A stretch of DNA of 64,000 nt from Hyphomicrobium sp. Its GTDB lineage: Bacteria; Pseudomonadota; Alphaproteobacteria; Rhizobiales; Hyphomicrobiaceae. Within the stretch, counting starts at the first letter, position 1. The number at the start of each line of letters is the position of its first letter. The position numbers and the translations under genes are program-made. The stretch is taken from contig JALHOF010000001.1 of the NCBI GenBank assembly GCA_022843145.1, positions 186,001 to 250,000 of the forward strand, read 5' to 3'. Under the pieces are notes generated by a model, which was not told the DNA's origin, ran no database searches, and saw only the letters and a list, made by a program, of their open reading frames with translations. This document shows, in pieces, positions 46,289 to 55,503 of this stretch.

Positions 46289-47248
46289 ATGGCGACACCG
46301 ATCAAGAGATCCCCGTCAACGACTCCTTCCGACAGCGAGGCGGGCTCGGTTCCGACCACCGCCCATGCCAAGGCGCGCATCCTGGCCGAGGCGCTGCCCA
46401 ACATGCTCCGCTACGACGAGCAGACCGTGGTCATCAAATTCGGCGGCCACGCGATGGGCGACGACGAACTTGCGAAGGCGTTCGCGCAGGACGTGGTGTA
46501 TCTCAAGCAATCGGGCGTCAACCCGATCGTGGTCCATGGCGGCGGACCGCAGATCGCCAACATGCTGAAGAAGCTCGAGATCAAAAGCGAGTTCAAGCAT
46601 GGCCTGCGAGTTACGGACAAGCCGACCGTCGAAGTGGTCGAGATGGTCCTCGCCGGCGCCATCAACAAGGAGATCGTTTCGGCGATCAACGGTCAGGGCG
46701 GCAAGGCGGTCGGCATCTGCGGAAAGGACGCCAACCTGATGATCGCGAAACGGATCACCGAGCTGCCCGATCCGACATCCAATCTGATGCAGGCGGTCGA
46801 CATCGGCTACGTCGGCGATCCGGTCGAGGTCAACCCGCACATCGTCGACGTCATTTCCAAGTCGGACTTGATCCCGGTGATCGCGCCCATCGGCATCAGC
46901 CGCGAGGGTGAGACGCTGAACATCAACGCCGATACGTTTGCCTCCGCGCTCGCCGCGCGCATGAAGGCCAAGCGCCTGCTTCTGCTGACCGACGTCGAGG
47001 GCGTGCTCGACAAATCGATGAAGCTGATCCCGGAACTGACCGTCGACGAGGCGCGCGCGCTGATCCGCGACGGCACCATCTCCGGCGGCATGATCCCGAA
47101 AATCGAGGGCTGCATCGAGGTCGTCGAAGCCGGCGTCGAAGCCGTCGTCATCATCAACGGCAAGGTGCCCCACGCCGTGCTGCTCGAACTCCTGACCGAC
47201 CATGGCGCAGGCACACTCGTCGGCCGGCGCAAGGGCAAGAAGGTCTGA
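46289..47248 (+). CDS. argB: Acetylglutamate kinase
   Basis: Second step of arginine biosynthesis: ATP-dependent phosphorylation of N-acetylglutamate. About 319 residues. [20 protein letters not shown] (phosphate-binding Gly loop), [33 protein letters not shown], and the kinase C-terminal part [20 protein letters not shown] with [20 protein letters not shown]. The first 25 residues are a weakly conserved extension; ATG 46289 (MATPIKRSP) is the usual-looking start, and the frame further upstream to 46172 is not conserved. In Hyphomicrobiales argB commonly follows engB; here an opposite-strand gene lies between them. Confidence 0.96.
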   Translation: MATPIKRSPSTTPSDSEAGSVPTTAHAKARILAEALPNMLRYDEQTVVIKFGGHAMGDDELAKAFAQDVVYLKQSGVNPIVVHGGGPQIANMLKKLEIKSEFKHGLRVTDKPTVEVVEMVLAGAINKEIVSAINGQGGKAVGICGKDANLMIAKRITELPDPTSNLMQAVDIGYVGDPVEVNPHIVDVISKSDLIPVIAPIGISREGETLNINADTFASALAARMKAKRLLLLTDVEGVLDKSMKLIPELTVDEARALIRDGTISGGMIPKIEGCIEVVEAGVEAVVIINGKVPHAVLLELLTDHGAGTLVGRRKGKKV

Positions 47249-47263
47249 CGGACGCCGTGCGCC

Positions 47264-47491
47264 TCAACGGCGACTGGTTGCGGGAAGCCGGCGGCCGAGC
47301 GGGGTCACGAACACGCCCGTCTTGAGGCAGCGCTGATAAGGCCGCGCGCAATCCGAGTTGTCGTCCCGCATCGTCCAGCACAACGCACGCAACTGCGTGC
47401 ACGACTTCGCTTCGGCCGTCGCGGACGACACGCTCAATATCGCGGTCGAAATGATAACCGTCGCCACGACAGCGATGAGAAGCGGCGTCAT
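47264..47491 (-). CDS. Small secreted four-cysteine protein
   Basis: 75 residues: an N-terminal hydrophobic signal (about 3-22, LLIAVVATVIISTAILSVSS, cleavage near ATAEA) then a short mature part with four cysteines in the pattern C-x6-C-x9-C-x6-C, likely two disulfides outside the cytoplasm. The ATG at 47491 follows GGAGG at 5 bases, a strong ribosome-binding site that fixes the start. Function unknown. It lies 40 bases downstream of a second secreted-protein gene on the same strand and ends 15 bases from the argB stop (convergent). Confidence 0.75.
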   Translation of the reverse strand: MTPLLIAVVATVIISTAILSVSSATAEAKSCTQLRALCWTMRDDNSDCARPYQRCLKTGVFVTPLGRRLPATSRR

Positions 47492-47531
47492 TCGAACCTC
47501 CAGATGATGTTGCGTCAGGCGACGCTGATGA

Positions 47532-48434
47532 TCAGCGGACCGAGGCGGATGTGTCGTTGCCGTCGTCCACTTCAAAACTCTTGACCTTGACGAAGCCCTG
47601 TTGCGCCGACTTTCGGCCCCAGTACATCTCGACATTGCCGGCACGGAAATCACTCTCAGAGACGGACCGCGCCTTGGCTAAAGTGGTTGCTGGAAAGCCA
47701 CCGTAGGCCCCCTCATGGACGATCAAGGTCAGCGTGTCGCCGCGCTCGGCCAACTCGCGCGCGTCGCTGCGGTATCCGGGATTTGAGTCGCGCGGACCAG
47801 CTGTCACGTCCTCGAACACGATACGCGGCACGAAGTCGGCTCCGAACCGCGCGCGCAACGCGTCAACGTGCTCCAGCGCCGGGCTCTTGGCGATATAGCG
47901 GAAGCCGGCCGCGGAGACGGTCTCGGCATCCTTCATCCAATCCGCTGGTCGATTGCCGTTGCCCTTCAGATTGCCGTCCTTCTTGTCGCGCGAACCGTTG
48001 AGCTCGATCAGGCTCGCGAACCGCTCCGCGCCATGCGTGCGAGCGAGCGCATCCTGTTTCGACCGCGCCTCGCCGATGCGCTTGGCCACGGGCGTGCCCG
48101 TCGGCGTCGGATCGTCCGTCTCTTGCACGTTGGCTTCCACGTACCAGGAGATCTTGAAGCGCTTGCCGGGGTAATCGAGGATCCGCCCAATATCATCGAG
48201 CGACCACTCGTGGTGCGCAGCGATGATCGTCCCCGGGTCCAGCCGCCCGAGGATCGAGGCGGCGACATGGCCGTCGCGGGTGACCCAGTGCGGATAATAG
48301 GACGACGGAACCGCCGCGGCAGGCGCGACGACGGACGGGGCGGCGGCCTGTTCGCGGCCGGACGCTGCGACGACGGCATGGGCCGACACGGCCAGGACGA
48401 GAGAGGCGACGATTAAGCGCGTACAAATTCGCAT
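47532..48434 (-). CDS. Secreted protein of unknown function
   Basis: 300 residues with a clear signal peptide (hydrophobic about 7-24, LIVASLVLAVSAHAVVAASG) and no other membrane segment. The mature part starts with an Ala/Pro stretch and then a conserved-looking body with WVTRDGHVAASILGRL, IIAAHHEWSLDDIGRILDYP and FKISWYVEANVQETDD. I do not recognise the family; the pattern of strands and acidic residues could suit an enzyme such as a glycosidase-like barrel, but this is only a guess. ATG 48434 (MRICTRL) has AAGGGA upstream. Probably co-transcribed with the small cysteine protein gene. Confidence 0.7.
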   Translation of the reverse strand: MRICTRLIVASLVLAVSAHAVVAASGREQAAAPSVVAPAAAVPSSYYPHWVTRDGHVAASILGRLDPGTIIAAHHEWSLDDIGRILDYPGKRFKISWYVEANVQETDDPTPTGTPVAKRIGEARSKQDALARTHGAERFASLIELNGSRDKKDGNLKGNGNRPADWMKDAETVSAAGFRYIAKSPALEHVDALRARFGADFVPRIVFEDVTAGPRDSNPGYRSDARELAERGDTLTLIVHEGAYGGFPATTLAKARSVSESDFRAGNVEMYWGRKSAQQGFVKVKSFEVDDGNDTSASVR

Positions 48435-48719
48435 CAGCGATGTATCCCTTTGAACGTTGGCAATGTAACTCCGCCGCGCGGCCATCCGTTCCGGATGGTG
48501 CCTTTCGCGCTCGGGCTGGTGCCACGCATTTCCGCCGCCAACACATCGATTTCGCTCTCATGGAGCGGTCGATCCGACACGAGCAGAACCCGCTCTGTCG
48601 TCAGTGGCTCGGCGGTGGTTGCGGCCGGTGGCCAAGCCTGCTTAGTGATGCCAGCCAATTGGAACGAAATCATGGGCATCGATGACAACGGCGAAGCGGA
48701 CAGTATCGGAGCCCAGCGA

Positions 48720-49424
48720 ATGAACGCACCCGCCCGCGCCGGCTTCGATCGCACCGAGGTGTGGATCTTCGACCTCGACAACACGCTCTATCCCGCCGAA
48801 TGCAACCTGTTCGCGCAGGTCGATCAGCGGATGGGGGAATTCATCGCGCGCTATCTCGGCGTACCATTCCAGCAAGCGCGGCACCTGCAGAAAACCTATT
48901 ACCGCCAGTTCGGCACCACGCTTTCGGGCTTGATGCGGATCCACAATATGGACCCCAAGAACTTCCTCGACTACGTGCATGACATCGACCTGTCGGTGCT
49001 GCCGGAAATGCCCGACCTCGCGACCGAGATCGAAAAACTACCTGGCCGCCGCTTGATATTCACCAATGGGTCGCGGCGGCATGCGGAGAACGTCGCGGGA
49101 AAGCTCGGTGTGCTGCACCTGTTCGAGGACATCTGCGATATCGCGGCGTGCGAATTCGTGCCAAAGCCCGACGCCGCCGCATTCGACCGTATGATCCGGT
49201 TGCACGGCGTCGACGCGTCAGAGGCGGCGATGTTCGAGGACATGCCGCACAATCTCGAAGTGCCACATGCGCTCGGCATGTCGACCGTGCTCGTGCATTC
49301 GAACTACATGGACCATCCAGTTCAGGCCGATATCAAGCGCTGGACATCGCCGCCCGATCACGTCCACCACATGACCGAGGATCTGACGGCTTTTCTCCGC
49401 TCCATCCAGCGGCCGCGCGAATAA
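48720..49424 (+). CDS. HAD-family hydrolase, pyrimidine 5'-nucleotidase type
   Basis: HAD-superfamily phosphatase of 234 residues of the pyrimidine 5'-nucleotidase/Sdt1-like subgroup. Motif I EVWIFDLDNTLYPAECNLFA (nucleophile Asp in DLDNT), motif II IFTNGSRRHAENV, motif III lysine in VPKPDAAAF and motif IV MFEDMPHNLEVP. The ATG at 48720 (MNAPARAGFD) has GGAG at 8 bases; an in-frame ATG at 48672 is an alternative and the frame to 48450 overlaps the divergent secreted-protein gene. The gene commonly follows argB in Hyphomicrobiales, and here it does so after two opposite-strand genes. Confidence 0.92.
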   Translation: MNAPARAGFDRTEVWIFDLDNTLYPAECNLFAQVDQRMGEFIARYLGVPFQQARHLQKTYYRQFGTTLSGLMRIHNMDPKNFLDYVHDIDLSVLPEMPDLATEIEKLPGRRLIFTNGSRRHAENVAGKLGVLHLFEDICDIAACEFVPKPDAAAFDRMIRLHGVDASEAAMFEDMPHNLEVPHALGMSTVLVHSNYMDHPVQADIKRWTSPPDHVHHMTEDLTAFLRSIQRPRE

Positions 49425-49443
49425 CCCGAGCCCGGTTGACCGA

Positions 49444-49962
49444 TCACCCGATCTCCGCGAGCAATCCGTCGAGATCGAGGGCACGCGTGTCCATCGCGAG
49501 TTGTCCCGCGGCGTCGCGAGGCCAATCGTCCGCCGCACGGTCGCGATAAAGTTCGATGCCGTTGCCGTCCGGATCGCGCAGATAGACCGCCTCGCTGACG
49601 CCGTGATCGCTCGCCCCATCGAGGGCGACGCCGGCGGCCAGCACGCGACGTACCGCCACGGCCAGCGCCGCGCGGTTCGGATACACGATCGCAACATGGA
49701 ACAAGCCGGTCGTGCCGCGCGACGGCGGCGACCCGCCCTTGCTCATCCAGGTGTTGAGCCCGATGTGGTGATGGTAGCCGCCCGCAGAGACGAACGCGGC
49801 GTCATGCCCATACCGTTGCGTGAGCTCGAAGCCGAGGACGTCACGGTAGAACGCCAGCGCCCGTTCCAGATCGGCGACCTTGAGATGGACGTGCCCGATC
49901 CGCGCGCCGGGATCGATCGGCGGCGCGCCCGCAGTTCGGTTCTGAAATGGTACGTCCGACAT
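49444..49962 (-). CDS. VOC family (glyoxalase/extradiol dioxygenase fold) protein
   Basis: 172 residues with two VOC betaalphabetabetabeta modules, resembling catechol-2,3-dioxygenase CatE-type proteins. Metal-ligand positions are visible: His in IGHVHLKVADLERALAFY, His in GGYHHHIGLNTW, and Glu in RDPDGNGIELYRDR. Substrate unknown; it is shorter than true extradiol dioxygenases. The ATG at 49962 (MSDVPFQ) lies 9 bases after the SDR stop on the same strand, so the two are likely co-transcribed. Confidence 0.87.
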   Translation of the reverse strand: MSDVPFQNRTAGAPPIDPGARIGHVHLKVADLERALAFYRDVLGFELTQRYGHDAAFVSAGGYHHHIGLNTWMSKGGSPPSRGTTGLFHVAIVYPNRAALAVAVRRVLAAGVALDGASDHGVSEAVYLRDPDGNGIELYRDRAADDWPRDAAGQLAMDTRALDLDGLLAEIG

Positions 49963-49971
49963 TGATCGGGC

Positions 49972-50718
49972 TCACCCACGCCCTTCGAACGGCATCTCGG
50001 TCGCCTTCAGCGTCATGAACAGCACATTCGCCTCGAGCGGCAGGTTGGCCATGTAGAGCACGGCGTCGGAAACGTGCTTCAAGTCCATGATCGGCTCGGG
50101 CGCAGCGTTGCCGGAACTCGGCGCCGTGGTCGCCGCCTGCCGCGCGAGGTCGGTCGCGGCATTGCCGATATCGATCTGCGAGCAGGCGATGCGATGGCCC
50201 CGGCCTTCCAGCGCCAGCGCCTTGGTGAGCCCGGCGATGGCGTGCTTCGTCGCCGCGTAGGCGGCCGTGCGCGGACGCGGGACGTAGGCCGAGATCGATC
50301 CATTGTTGATGATGCGGCCGCCTTTCGGCTCCTGAGCTTTCATTATGCGGATCGCTTGCTGACAGCACAGCACCGCGCCGGTCAGGTTGATGTCGACCAC
50401 ATTGCGCCAGGTGGCGATCGGCAGATCCTCGATCGGCACGGCGGGTGCGAAGATGCCGGCGTTGTTGAACAGCAGGTCGACGCGGCCGAATGCCTCTTTT
50501 GTGCGAGCGAACAGCGCCGTCACGGACTGCTCGTCGGCAATGTCGGTCGCGACCGCAAGCATCCGCCCGCCGCCGGCTTTGGCACCCGCCGCCGTTTTCT
50601 CGAGTTCCGCGAGACGCCTGCCGGCCAACACGACGTCGAAACCATCGCCTTGAAGGGCGAGCGCCACCGCCCGCCCAATCCCCGAACCCGCGCCTGTAAC
50701 GACGGCAACCTTGGACAT
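49972..50718 (-). CDS. Short-chain dehydrogenase/reductase
   Basis: Classical SDR oxidoreductase of 248 residues. Cofactor motif [16 protein letters not shown] (TGxxxGIG), [10 protein letters not shown], the catalytic Ser in [14 protein letters not shown] and the Tyr-Lys pair in [14 protein letters not shown]. Substrate unknown; the Arg residues after the first strand ([10 protein letters not shown]) suggest NADPH preference, which is inference. It is the first gene of a two-gene unit with the VOC protein. Confidence 0.92.
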   Translation of the reverse strand: MSKVAVVTGAGSGIGRAVALALQGDGFDVVLAGRRLAELEKTAAGAKAGGGRMLAVATDIADEQSVTALFARTKEAFGRVDLLFNNAGIFAPAVPIEDLPIATWRNVVDINLTGAVLCCQQAIRIMKAQEPKGGRIINNGSISAYVPRPRTAAYAATKHAIAGLTKALALEGRGHRIACSQIDIGNAATDLARQAATTAPSSGNAAPEPIMDLKHVSDAVLYMANLPLEANVLFMTLKATEMPFEGRG

Positions 50719-50786
50719 GCGCGGCTCCCTTTTGTTTATCGCTGGCCAAATGCGAGGTGATGCCAGACGCGTGGCCCGAAACGACG

Positions 50787-50808
50787 ACGGGCGGCAAAAG
50801 CCGCCCGT
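50787..50808. terminator. Hairpin downstream of the 3-hydroxyacyl-CoA dehydrogenase gene
   Basis: Perfect 9-base stem ACGGGCGGC/GCCGCCCGT with an AAAA loop, about 80 bases after the stop of the minus-strand gene at 50887 and before the SDR gene. No T-run on either strand, so it may act only as a pause or processing structure. Confidence 0.4.
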
Positions 50809-50886
50809 GAGATGACTTGTCCCATTATTTGAGCTCGAACACGGCCAGGATGCAAGACCTTGCCGTTCGTAGCCGCCGAAAAGTAC

Positions 50887-51816
50887 TCAGCGCGTCGGCA
50901 CCGGCTTCTCGCCGCGATAGTCGTAGAAGCCGCGCTGCGTCTTGCGGCCGAGCCAACCGGCCTCGACATACTTCACCAAGAGCGGGCAGGGACGATATTT
51001 CGAATCCGACAGGCCCTCGTACAGCACTTGCATGACCGAGAGGCAGGTATCGAGTCCGATGAAGTCGGCGAGTTCGAGCGGCCCCATCGGATGGTGCGCG
51101 CCGAGCTTCATCGCCTTGTCGATAGCCTCGACCGTGCCGACGCCCTCGTACAACGTGTAGACGGCCTCGTTGATCATCGGCAGCAGGATACGGTTGACGA
51201 TGAAGGCGGGGAAATCCTCGCTGACGGCCGTCTTCTTGCCGAGGCTGTCGACGAACGCCCGCGCGGTGGCGAACGTCTCGTCCTCGGTGGCGATGCCGCG
51301 GATCAGCTCGACCAGCTCCATGACCGGCACCGGGTTCATGAAGTGCATACCGATGAAATCCTCGGCACGGTCGGTCGTCGACGCGAGACGCGTGATCGAG
51401 ATCGACGACGTGTTCGACGCGAGGATCGCGCCCTTCTTCAGCTTTGGGCAGAGGTCGATGAAGATCCGGCGCTTGACCGCCTCATCCTCGGTCGCCGCCT
51501 CGATCACCATGTCGCAGTCGCCGAGCGCCTCGAAGTTGGCGGCGTAGGTGATGCGGCTCAGCGCAGGGTCCTTGTCGGCCTGCGTGATGATGCCCTTGGA
51601 CACCTGGCGCGTCATATTCTTGTCGATGATCTGAATGGCCTTCTCGACATTCTCTTTCTTCAGATCGTTCATCGCGACATCATAGCCGGCGAGCGCGATG
51701 ACGTGCGCGATGCCGTTGCCCATCTGTCCAGCGCCGATGATGCCGACCTTCTTGATCTTTACACCCGACGGGGCTTCCGCCTTGGGCTTCTTCGCGGTCT
51801 TTACGGGAGCATCCAT
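50887..51816 (-). CDS. 3-hydroxybutyryl-CoA / 3-hydroxyacyl-CoA dehydrogenase
   Basis: NAD-dependent L-3-hydroxyacyl-CoA dehydrogenase of 309 residues. An about 20-residue Lys/Ala-rich extension precedes the Rossmann motif VGIIGAGQMGNGIAHVIALA; then ILASNTSSISITRLA, the catalytic His in GMHFMNPVPVMELVE, and the C-terminal domain with FIVNRILLPMINEA and HHPMGPLELADFIGLD. It oxidises 3-hydroxybutyryl-CoA (or longer acyl-CoAs), feeding electrons and acetyl-CoA units into the ETF and central pathways. It lies 62 bases downstream of etfA on the same strand, a common pairing. Confidence 0.93.
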   Translation of the reverse strand: MDAPVKTAKKPKAEAPSGVKIKKVGIIGAGQMGNGIAHVIALAGYDVAMNDLKKENVEKAIQIIDKNMTRQVSKGIITQADKDPALSRITYAANFEALGDCDMVIEAATEDEAVKRRIFIDLCPKLKKGAILASNTSSISITRLASTTDRAEDFIGMHFMNPVPVMELVELIRGIATEDETFATARAFVDSLGKKTAVSEDFPAFIVNRILLPMINEAVYTLYEGVGTVEAIDKAMKLGAHHPMGPLELADFIGLDTCLSVMQVLYEGLSDSKYRPCPLLVKYVEAGWLGRKTQRGFYDYRGEKPVPTR

Positions 51817-51878
51817 GGCTCAATCCTTTATCGCGGCTGACCGGAGTTCCGGTGCGCCCGCTTCTCAAACGTTCAGTG

Positions 51879-52817
51879 TCAGGACTTCCCGAGCTCAGCG
51901 GCGAGTTCGGGCAGCGCTTGGAACAAATCGGCGACCAGGCCATAGTCGGCGACCTGAAAGATCGGCGCTTCGCCGTCCTTGTTGATCGCAACGATGACCT
52001 TCGAATCCTTCATGCCGGCGAGGTGCTGGATGGCGCCGGAAATGCCAACCGCGATGTAGAGATCGGGCGCCACGACCTTGCCGGTCTGGCCGACCTGCAT
52101 GTCGTTGGGCACGAACCCGGCGTCGACGGCGGCGCGCGAGGCGCCCATTGCCGCGCCGAGACGGTCGGCGACCGGCTCGATGTAGGTCTTGAAGTTCTCG
52201 CCGCTCGCCATGCCGCGGCCGCCGGAGATGACGATGCGCGCACCGGCGAGTTCGGGGCGGTCCGACTTCGTCAGCTCCGCGCTCGAGAATTCAGAGAGGC
52301 CGGCCGCGGCGGCGGCGGCGATGGCTTCGATCGGCGCCGTTCCGCTCTCGCCCGCAGCCTGAAACGCGGCGGTGCGCACGGTGATGATCTTCGTGGCCTC
52401 GGCCGACTGCACCGTCTGGATGGCGTTGCCGGCGTAGATCGGCCGCTCGAACGTGTCTGGCGACACGACCTTGGTGATGTCGGAGATCTGCATCACGTCG
52501 AGCAGCGCTGCGACCCGCGGCAGCACGTTCTTGCCGGATGCGGTCGCCGGCGCGACGACGGCGTCATACGAACCGGCGAGCGAAAGGATCGTCGCCGCCA
52601 GTTCCTCGCCCAAACCATTCGCGAGATGCGGGGCATCGGCGATGAGCACCTTGGCTACACCCGAAAGTTTGGCGGCAGCCTCGGCGGCGGGGCGGCAGTT
52701 GTGTCCGGCGACCAGAATATGCACATCGCCGCCAAGCTGGCTCGCGGCCGACATCGCCTTGGCGGTGGCGCCGTTCAGCTTGTCATTCTGGTGCTCTGCA
52801 ATCAGCAACACGGACAT
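51879..52817 (-). CDS. etfA: Electron transfer flavoprotein alpha subunit
   Basis: 312 residues. FAD-binding subunit that passes electrons from acyl-CoA dehydrogenases to ETF:quinone oxidoreductase. N-terminal [40 protein letters not shown], and the C-terminal FAD site [40 protein letters not shown] and [19 protein letters not shown]. Its ATG overlaps the etfB stop by one base, so the two subunits are made together. Confidence 0.97.
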   Translation of the reverse strand: MSVLLIAEHQNDKLNGATAKAMSAASQLGGDVHILVAGHNCRPAAEAAAKLSGVAKVLIADAPHLANGLGEELAATILSLAGSYDAVVAPATASGKNVLPRVAALLDVMQISDITKVVSPDTFERPIYAGNAIQTVQSAEATKIITVRTAAFQAAGESGTAPIEAIAAAAAAGLSEFSSAELTKSDRPELAGARIVISGGRGMASGENFKTYIEPVADRLGAAMGASRAAVDAGFVPNDMQVGQTGKVVAPDLYIAVGISGAIQHLAGMKDSKVIVAINKDGEAPIFQVADYGLVADLFQALPELAAELGKS

Positions 52818-53575
52818 CAGAGCACCCCCGCCTCAGTCTTGAGCTTCTGGACGAGTTCGGCGACGCTGCCGACCTTGACGCCAGCCTTGCGCGTGGCGGG
52901 CTCGGCGGTCTTCAGCACCTTGATGCGCGGGGTCATATCGACGCTGAATTCCTCGGGTTTCTTTACGTCGAGCGGCTTCTTCTTCGCCTTCATAATGTTG
53001 GGCAGCGAAGGATAGCGCGGCTCGTTGAGGCGCAGGTCGGTGGTGACGACCGCGGGCAGTTTCAACTTCAGCGTCTCGAGGCCGCCGTCGATCTCGCGCG
53101 TCACGCTGGCCGAACCGCCGTCGAGTACGAGCTTCGAAGCGAAGGTGCCTTGCGACCAACCGAGCAGCGCCGCCAGCATCTGGCCGGTCTGATTGCTGTC
53201 GTCGTCGATGGCCTGCTTGCCCATGATCACAAGGTCGGGCTTTTCGACATCGACGATGGCCTTGAGCAATTTCGCGACGGCAAGCGGCTCGACCGTCGCC
53301 GCGTCCGCCGTCTCGACGAGTATCGCGCGGTCGGCGCCGATGGCGAGCGCTGTGCGCAGCGTTTCTTGAGCCTTCGCCGGCCCAACGGACACGGTGACGA
53401 TTTCGACGGCGCCGCCGCCCTTGTCTTTCAGCCGCACGGCCTCTTCGACGGCGATTTCGTCGAACGGGTTCATCGACATTTTGACGTTGGCGAGCTCGAT
53501 GCCCGAACCGTCTGCCTTCACCCTGATCTTGACGTTGTAGTCCACCACCCGTTTGACAGGGACGAGGATCTTCAT
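52817..53575 (-). CDS. etfB: Electron transfer flavoprotein beta subunit
   Basis: 252 residues. AMP-binding subunit of ETF, starting [20 protein letters not shown], with [39 protein letters not shown] (the adenosine-binding region) and the lysine-rich recognition loop [20 protein letters not shown], which in other organisms is the target of ETFB lysine methylation. The ATG at 53575 is the family start; the longer frame from 53701 is not conserved. First gene of the etfB-etfA-3-hydroxyacyl-CoA dehydrogenase operon. Confidence 0.97.
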   Translation of the reverse strand: MKILVPVKRVVDYNVKIRVKADGSGIELANVKMSMNPFDEIAVEEAVRLKDKGGGAVEIVTVSVGPAKAQETLRTALAIGADRAILVETADAATVEPLAVAKLLKAIVDVEKPDLVIMGKQAIDDDSNQTGQMLAALLGWSQGTFASKLVLDGGSASVTREIDGGLETLKLKLPAVVTTDLRLNEPRYPSLPNIMKAKKKPLDVKKPEEFSVDMTPRIKVLKTAEPATRKAGVKVGSVAELVQKLKTEAGVL

Positions 53576-53806
53576 GTCCGCGATTGCTCCGAGGCCGCGC
53601 TTGTTGTTCGTCCAACCGGGGTGCGGATTGTGCAGCGCGGCTGGCTCGCTGGGCGATTGGTCACGGGCCTTCGCTTTCGCGCCCCTGCCCGACCTTCGCA
53701 CTTGCGAAATGAAAAACTACGAGCGCACGGGGACCAAGTCAATTGGCCGCCGGGTGCAATGCGGCCACGGTCACGGAAAAACTGTATTTTGTATTCCAGA
53801 CGTCGT

Positions 53807-54514
53807 TCAATTGACGCCAAGGCCGCGATCGAACAGCGGCACGCCCGGCCGCCGCATGACCAGCACCAGCACCGCCCCCGCCAGCAGGCCGCCGATATGC
53901 GCCCACCACGCCACCGGGCCGGTCTGCGGCAACATGACCATGACGAGCTGTGTCAAGATCCATGCGCCGAGCGCGAACGCCGCTGAGATGCGCAGCGGAA
54001 TAACGCGCAGCGCCAGCACCCAGACCTGTACGCGCGGATGCAGCATGATGTAGGCCGCGATGACGCCGGCAACGGCGCCACTCGCGCCGATCAGCGGCAC
54101 GCCCGAGGCCGGCGTGATAACGGCATGGGCGAAGCCGGCGAAAATTCCGCACAGCATATAGAAGATGAAAAAGCGAACGTGACCCATGGCATCTTCGACG
54201 TTGTCGCCGAACACCCACAGGAACAGCATGTTCCCCAGAAGATGCATTGGATCGCCGTGGAAGAACATGTAGCTCAGCAGCGTCAGTCGCTCGGGTACAG
54301 CCACCGCATCGTTCGGCCCAGGCCCCTGTCCAGGCCCGAACAGGCCCGCCTTGAACAATTCGTTCGGCACAACCGCGAAACTCGCGATCACGCGCTCATC
54401 TATGCCGGTAGCCTGCAGCAGGTAGACGATGACGTTCACTGCGATGAGCCCGATCGTCACGTATTGGAACGGGATCGAGCGCAGCGGATTGTCGTCGCGG
54501 ATCGGGATGAACAC
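53807..54514 (-). CDS. Rhomboid family intramembrane serine protease
   Basis: 235 residues with six or seven membrane helices. The catalytic serine is in LIGASGAVAGVIAAY and the catalytic histidine in WWAHIGGLLAG; the HLLGNMLFLWVFGDNVED loop is also typical. GTG 54514 (FIPIRDDNPL) with GAGGAG upstream is preferred over the ATG at 54589, whose extra 25 residues are Arg/Gly-rich and not conserved. Inserted between etfB (231-base gap, so separate transcription is likely) and the cobalamin adenosyltransferase gene. Confidence 0.92.
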   Translation of the reverse strand: MFIPIRDDNPLRSIPFQYVTIGLIAVNVIVYLLQATGIDERVIASFAVVPNELFKAGLFGPGQGPGPNDAVAVPERLTLLSYMFFHGDPMHLLGNMLFLWVFGDNVEDAMGHVRFFIFYMLCGIFAGFAHAVITPASGVPLIGASGAVAGVIAAYIMLHPRVQVWVLALRVIPLRISAAFALGAWILTQLVMVMLPQTGPVAWWAHIGGLLAGAVLVLVMRRPGVPLFDRGLGVN

Positions 54515-54671
54515 GGTGCCTGCTCCTCGCTCGCGCGGCTGGCGTCGGCCGCTCCGTGGAATGTCGTTACCACGGCCGATGCTCCGCACTGAACGGAAAA
54601 CTAAATCGCGACTGTGGCCGAATATCCGTGTGAACGACTGCGGCCGGAGAGGAAATGAACGAGAGACACAG

Positions 54672-55253
54672 TCAGCGATTTTGGCCAGGTACCCAGAGGA
54701 CGTCGCTGCGGCCGCGATCGTTGACGTAGCGGCCGGCCACGAACAGGAAGTCGGACAGGCGGTTCATGTACTTGATCACCGCGGCGCTGACCGGCTCACC
54801 AGGCACGGCGGCCAGTTCGACGATCAAGCGCTCGGCGCGACGGCAAACCGTACGGGCGACGTGAAATTGTGCCGCCGCCGGCGATCCGCCCGGCAGAATG
54901 AACGACTTGAGCGGCTTCATCTCCGCGTTCATTTCGTCGATCTCGTGCTCCAGGCGTTCGACCTGCAATTCCGTAACGCGCAGCGGCTCATACGGCAGCT
55001 TCTCTCCGCGATCGGGCACGCATAAATCGGCGCCCAGATCGAACAGGTCATTCTGGATGCGCACGAGCTTTGCGTCCAGGCCGGGTTGCCCGCCAGCCAT
55101 GTGGATGCGCACCATGCCGAGCGCAGCGTTGGTCTCGTCGACGGTGCCGTAGGCCGCGATCCGAAGTGACTGCTTGGGAACGCGCTCCCCGGTGCCGAGA
55201 CCCGTGGTCCCGTCGTCACCGGTCTTGGTGTAGATTTTATTGAGCTTTACCAT
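54672..55253 (-). CDS. Cob(I)yrinic acid a,c-diamide adenosyltransferase (PduO type)
   Basis: ATP:cob(I)alamin adenosyltransferase of 193 residues that makes adenosylcobalamin. The N-terminal ATP-binding motif KIYTKTGDDGTTGLGTGERV, the FILPGGSPAAAQFHVARTVCRRAERLI helix and the YMNRLSDFLFVAGRYVNDR end are diagnostic (each quoted part under the full-length motif). It lies 58 bases downstream of the HIG1 gene on the same strand; that pairing is common in alphaproteobacteria. Confidence 0.95.
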   Translation of the reverse strand: MVKLNKIYTKTGDDGTTGLGTGERVPKQSLRIAAYGTVDETNAALGMVRIHMAGGQPGLDAKLVRIQNDLFDLGADLCVPDRGEKLPYEPLRVTELQVERLEHEIDEMNAEMKPLKSFILPGGSPAAAQFHVARTVCRRAERLIVELAAVPGEPVSAAVIKYMNRLSDFLFVAGRYVNDRGRSDVLWVPGQNR

Positions 55254-55311
55254 TGGCTTATGTTCCCCGCTGCGCCCGGCGCGCTGTCGCCGAAGTCCGC
55301 GATACCGCTGA

Positions 55312-55503
55312 TCACGCCCGCTGATACAGCACGAATGCCATGATCACCAGAATGGCCGCGAACTGAAGGCCGATGCGCCAACGCATCAGTTTCTGGCTGA
55401 GGTTCGGGCTGTCGCCGCGCAGCAATGTGACCAGACCGAGAATGAGGACGATCAGAACGGCGAGGACGGCGATGGTCGTGAGGTGAAAGAGCGCGAACTG
55501 CAT
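55312..55503 (-). CDS. HIG1-domain twin-transmembrane protein
   Basis: 63 residues with two membrane helices (about 8-28 and 44-60) linked by a loop NLSQKLMRWRIGLQF, where the QKLMRWR motif matches the HIG1 (hypoxia-induced gene 1) domain. Mitochondrial relatives bind cytochrome oxidase; the bacterial role is not established. The ATG at 55503 (MQFALFHL) has no alternative of note. Co-directional with the cobalamin adenosyltransferase gene. Confidence 0.85.
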   Translation of the reverse strand: MQFALFHLTTIAVLAVLIVLILGLVTLLRGDSPNLSQKLMRWRIGLQFAAILVIMAFVLYQRA

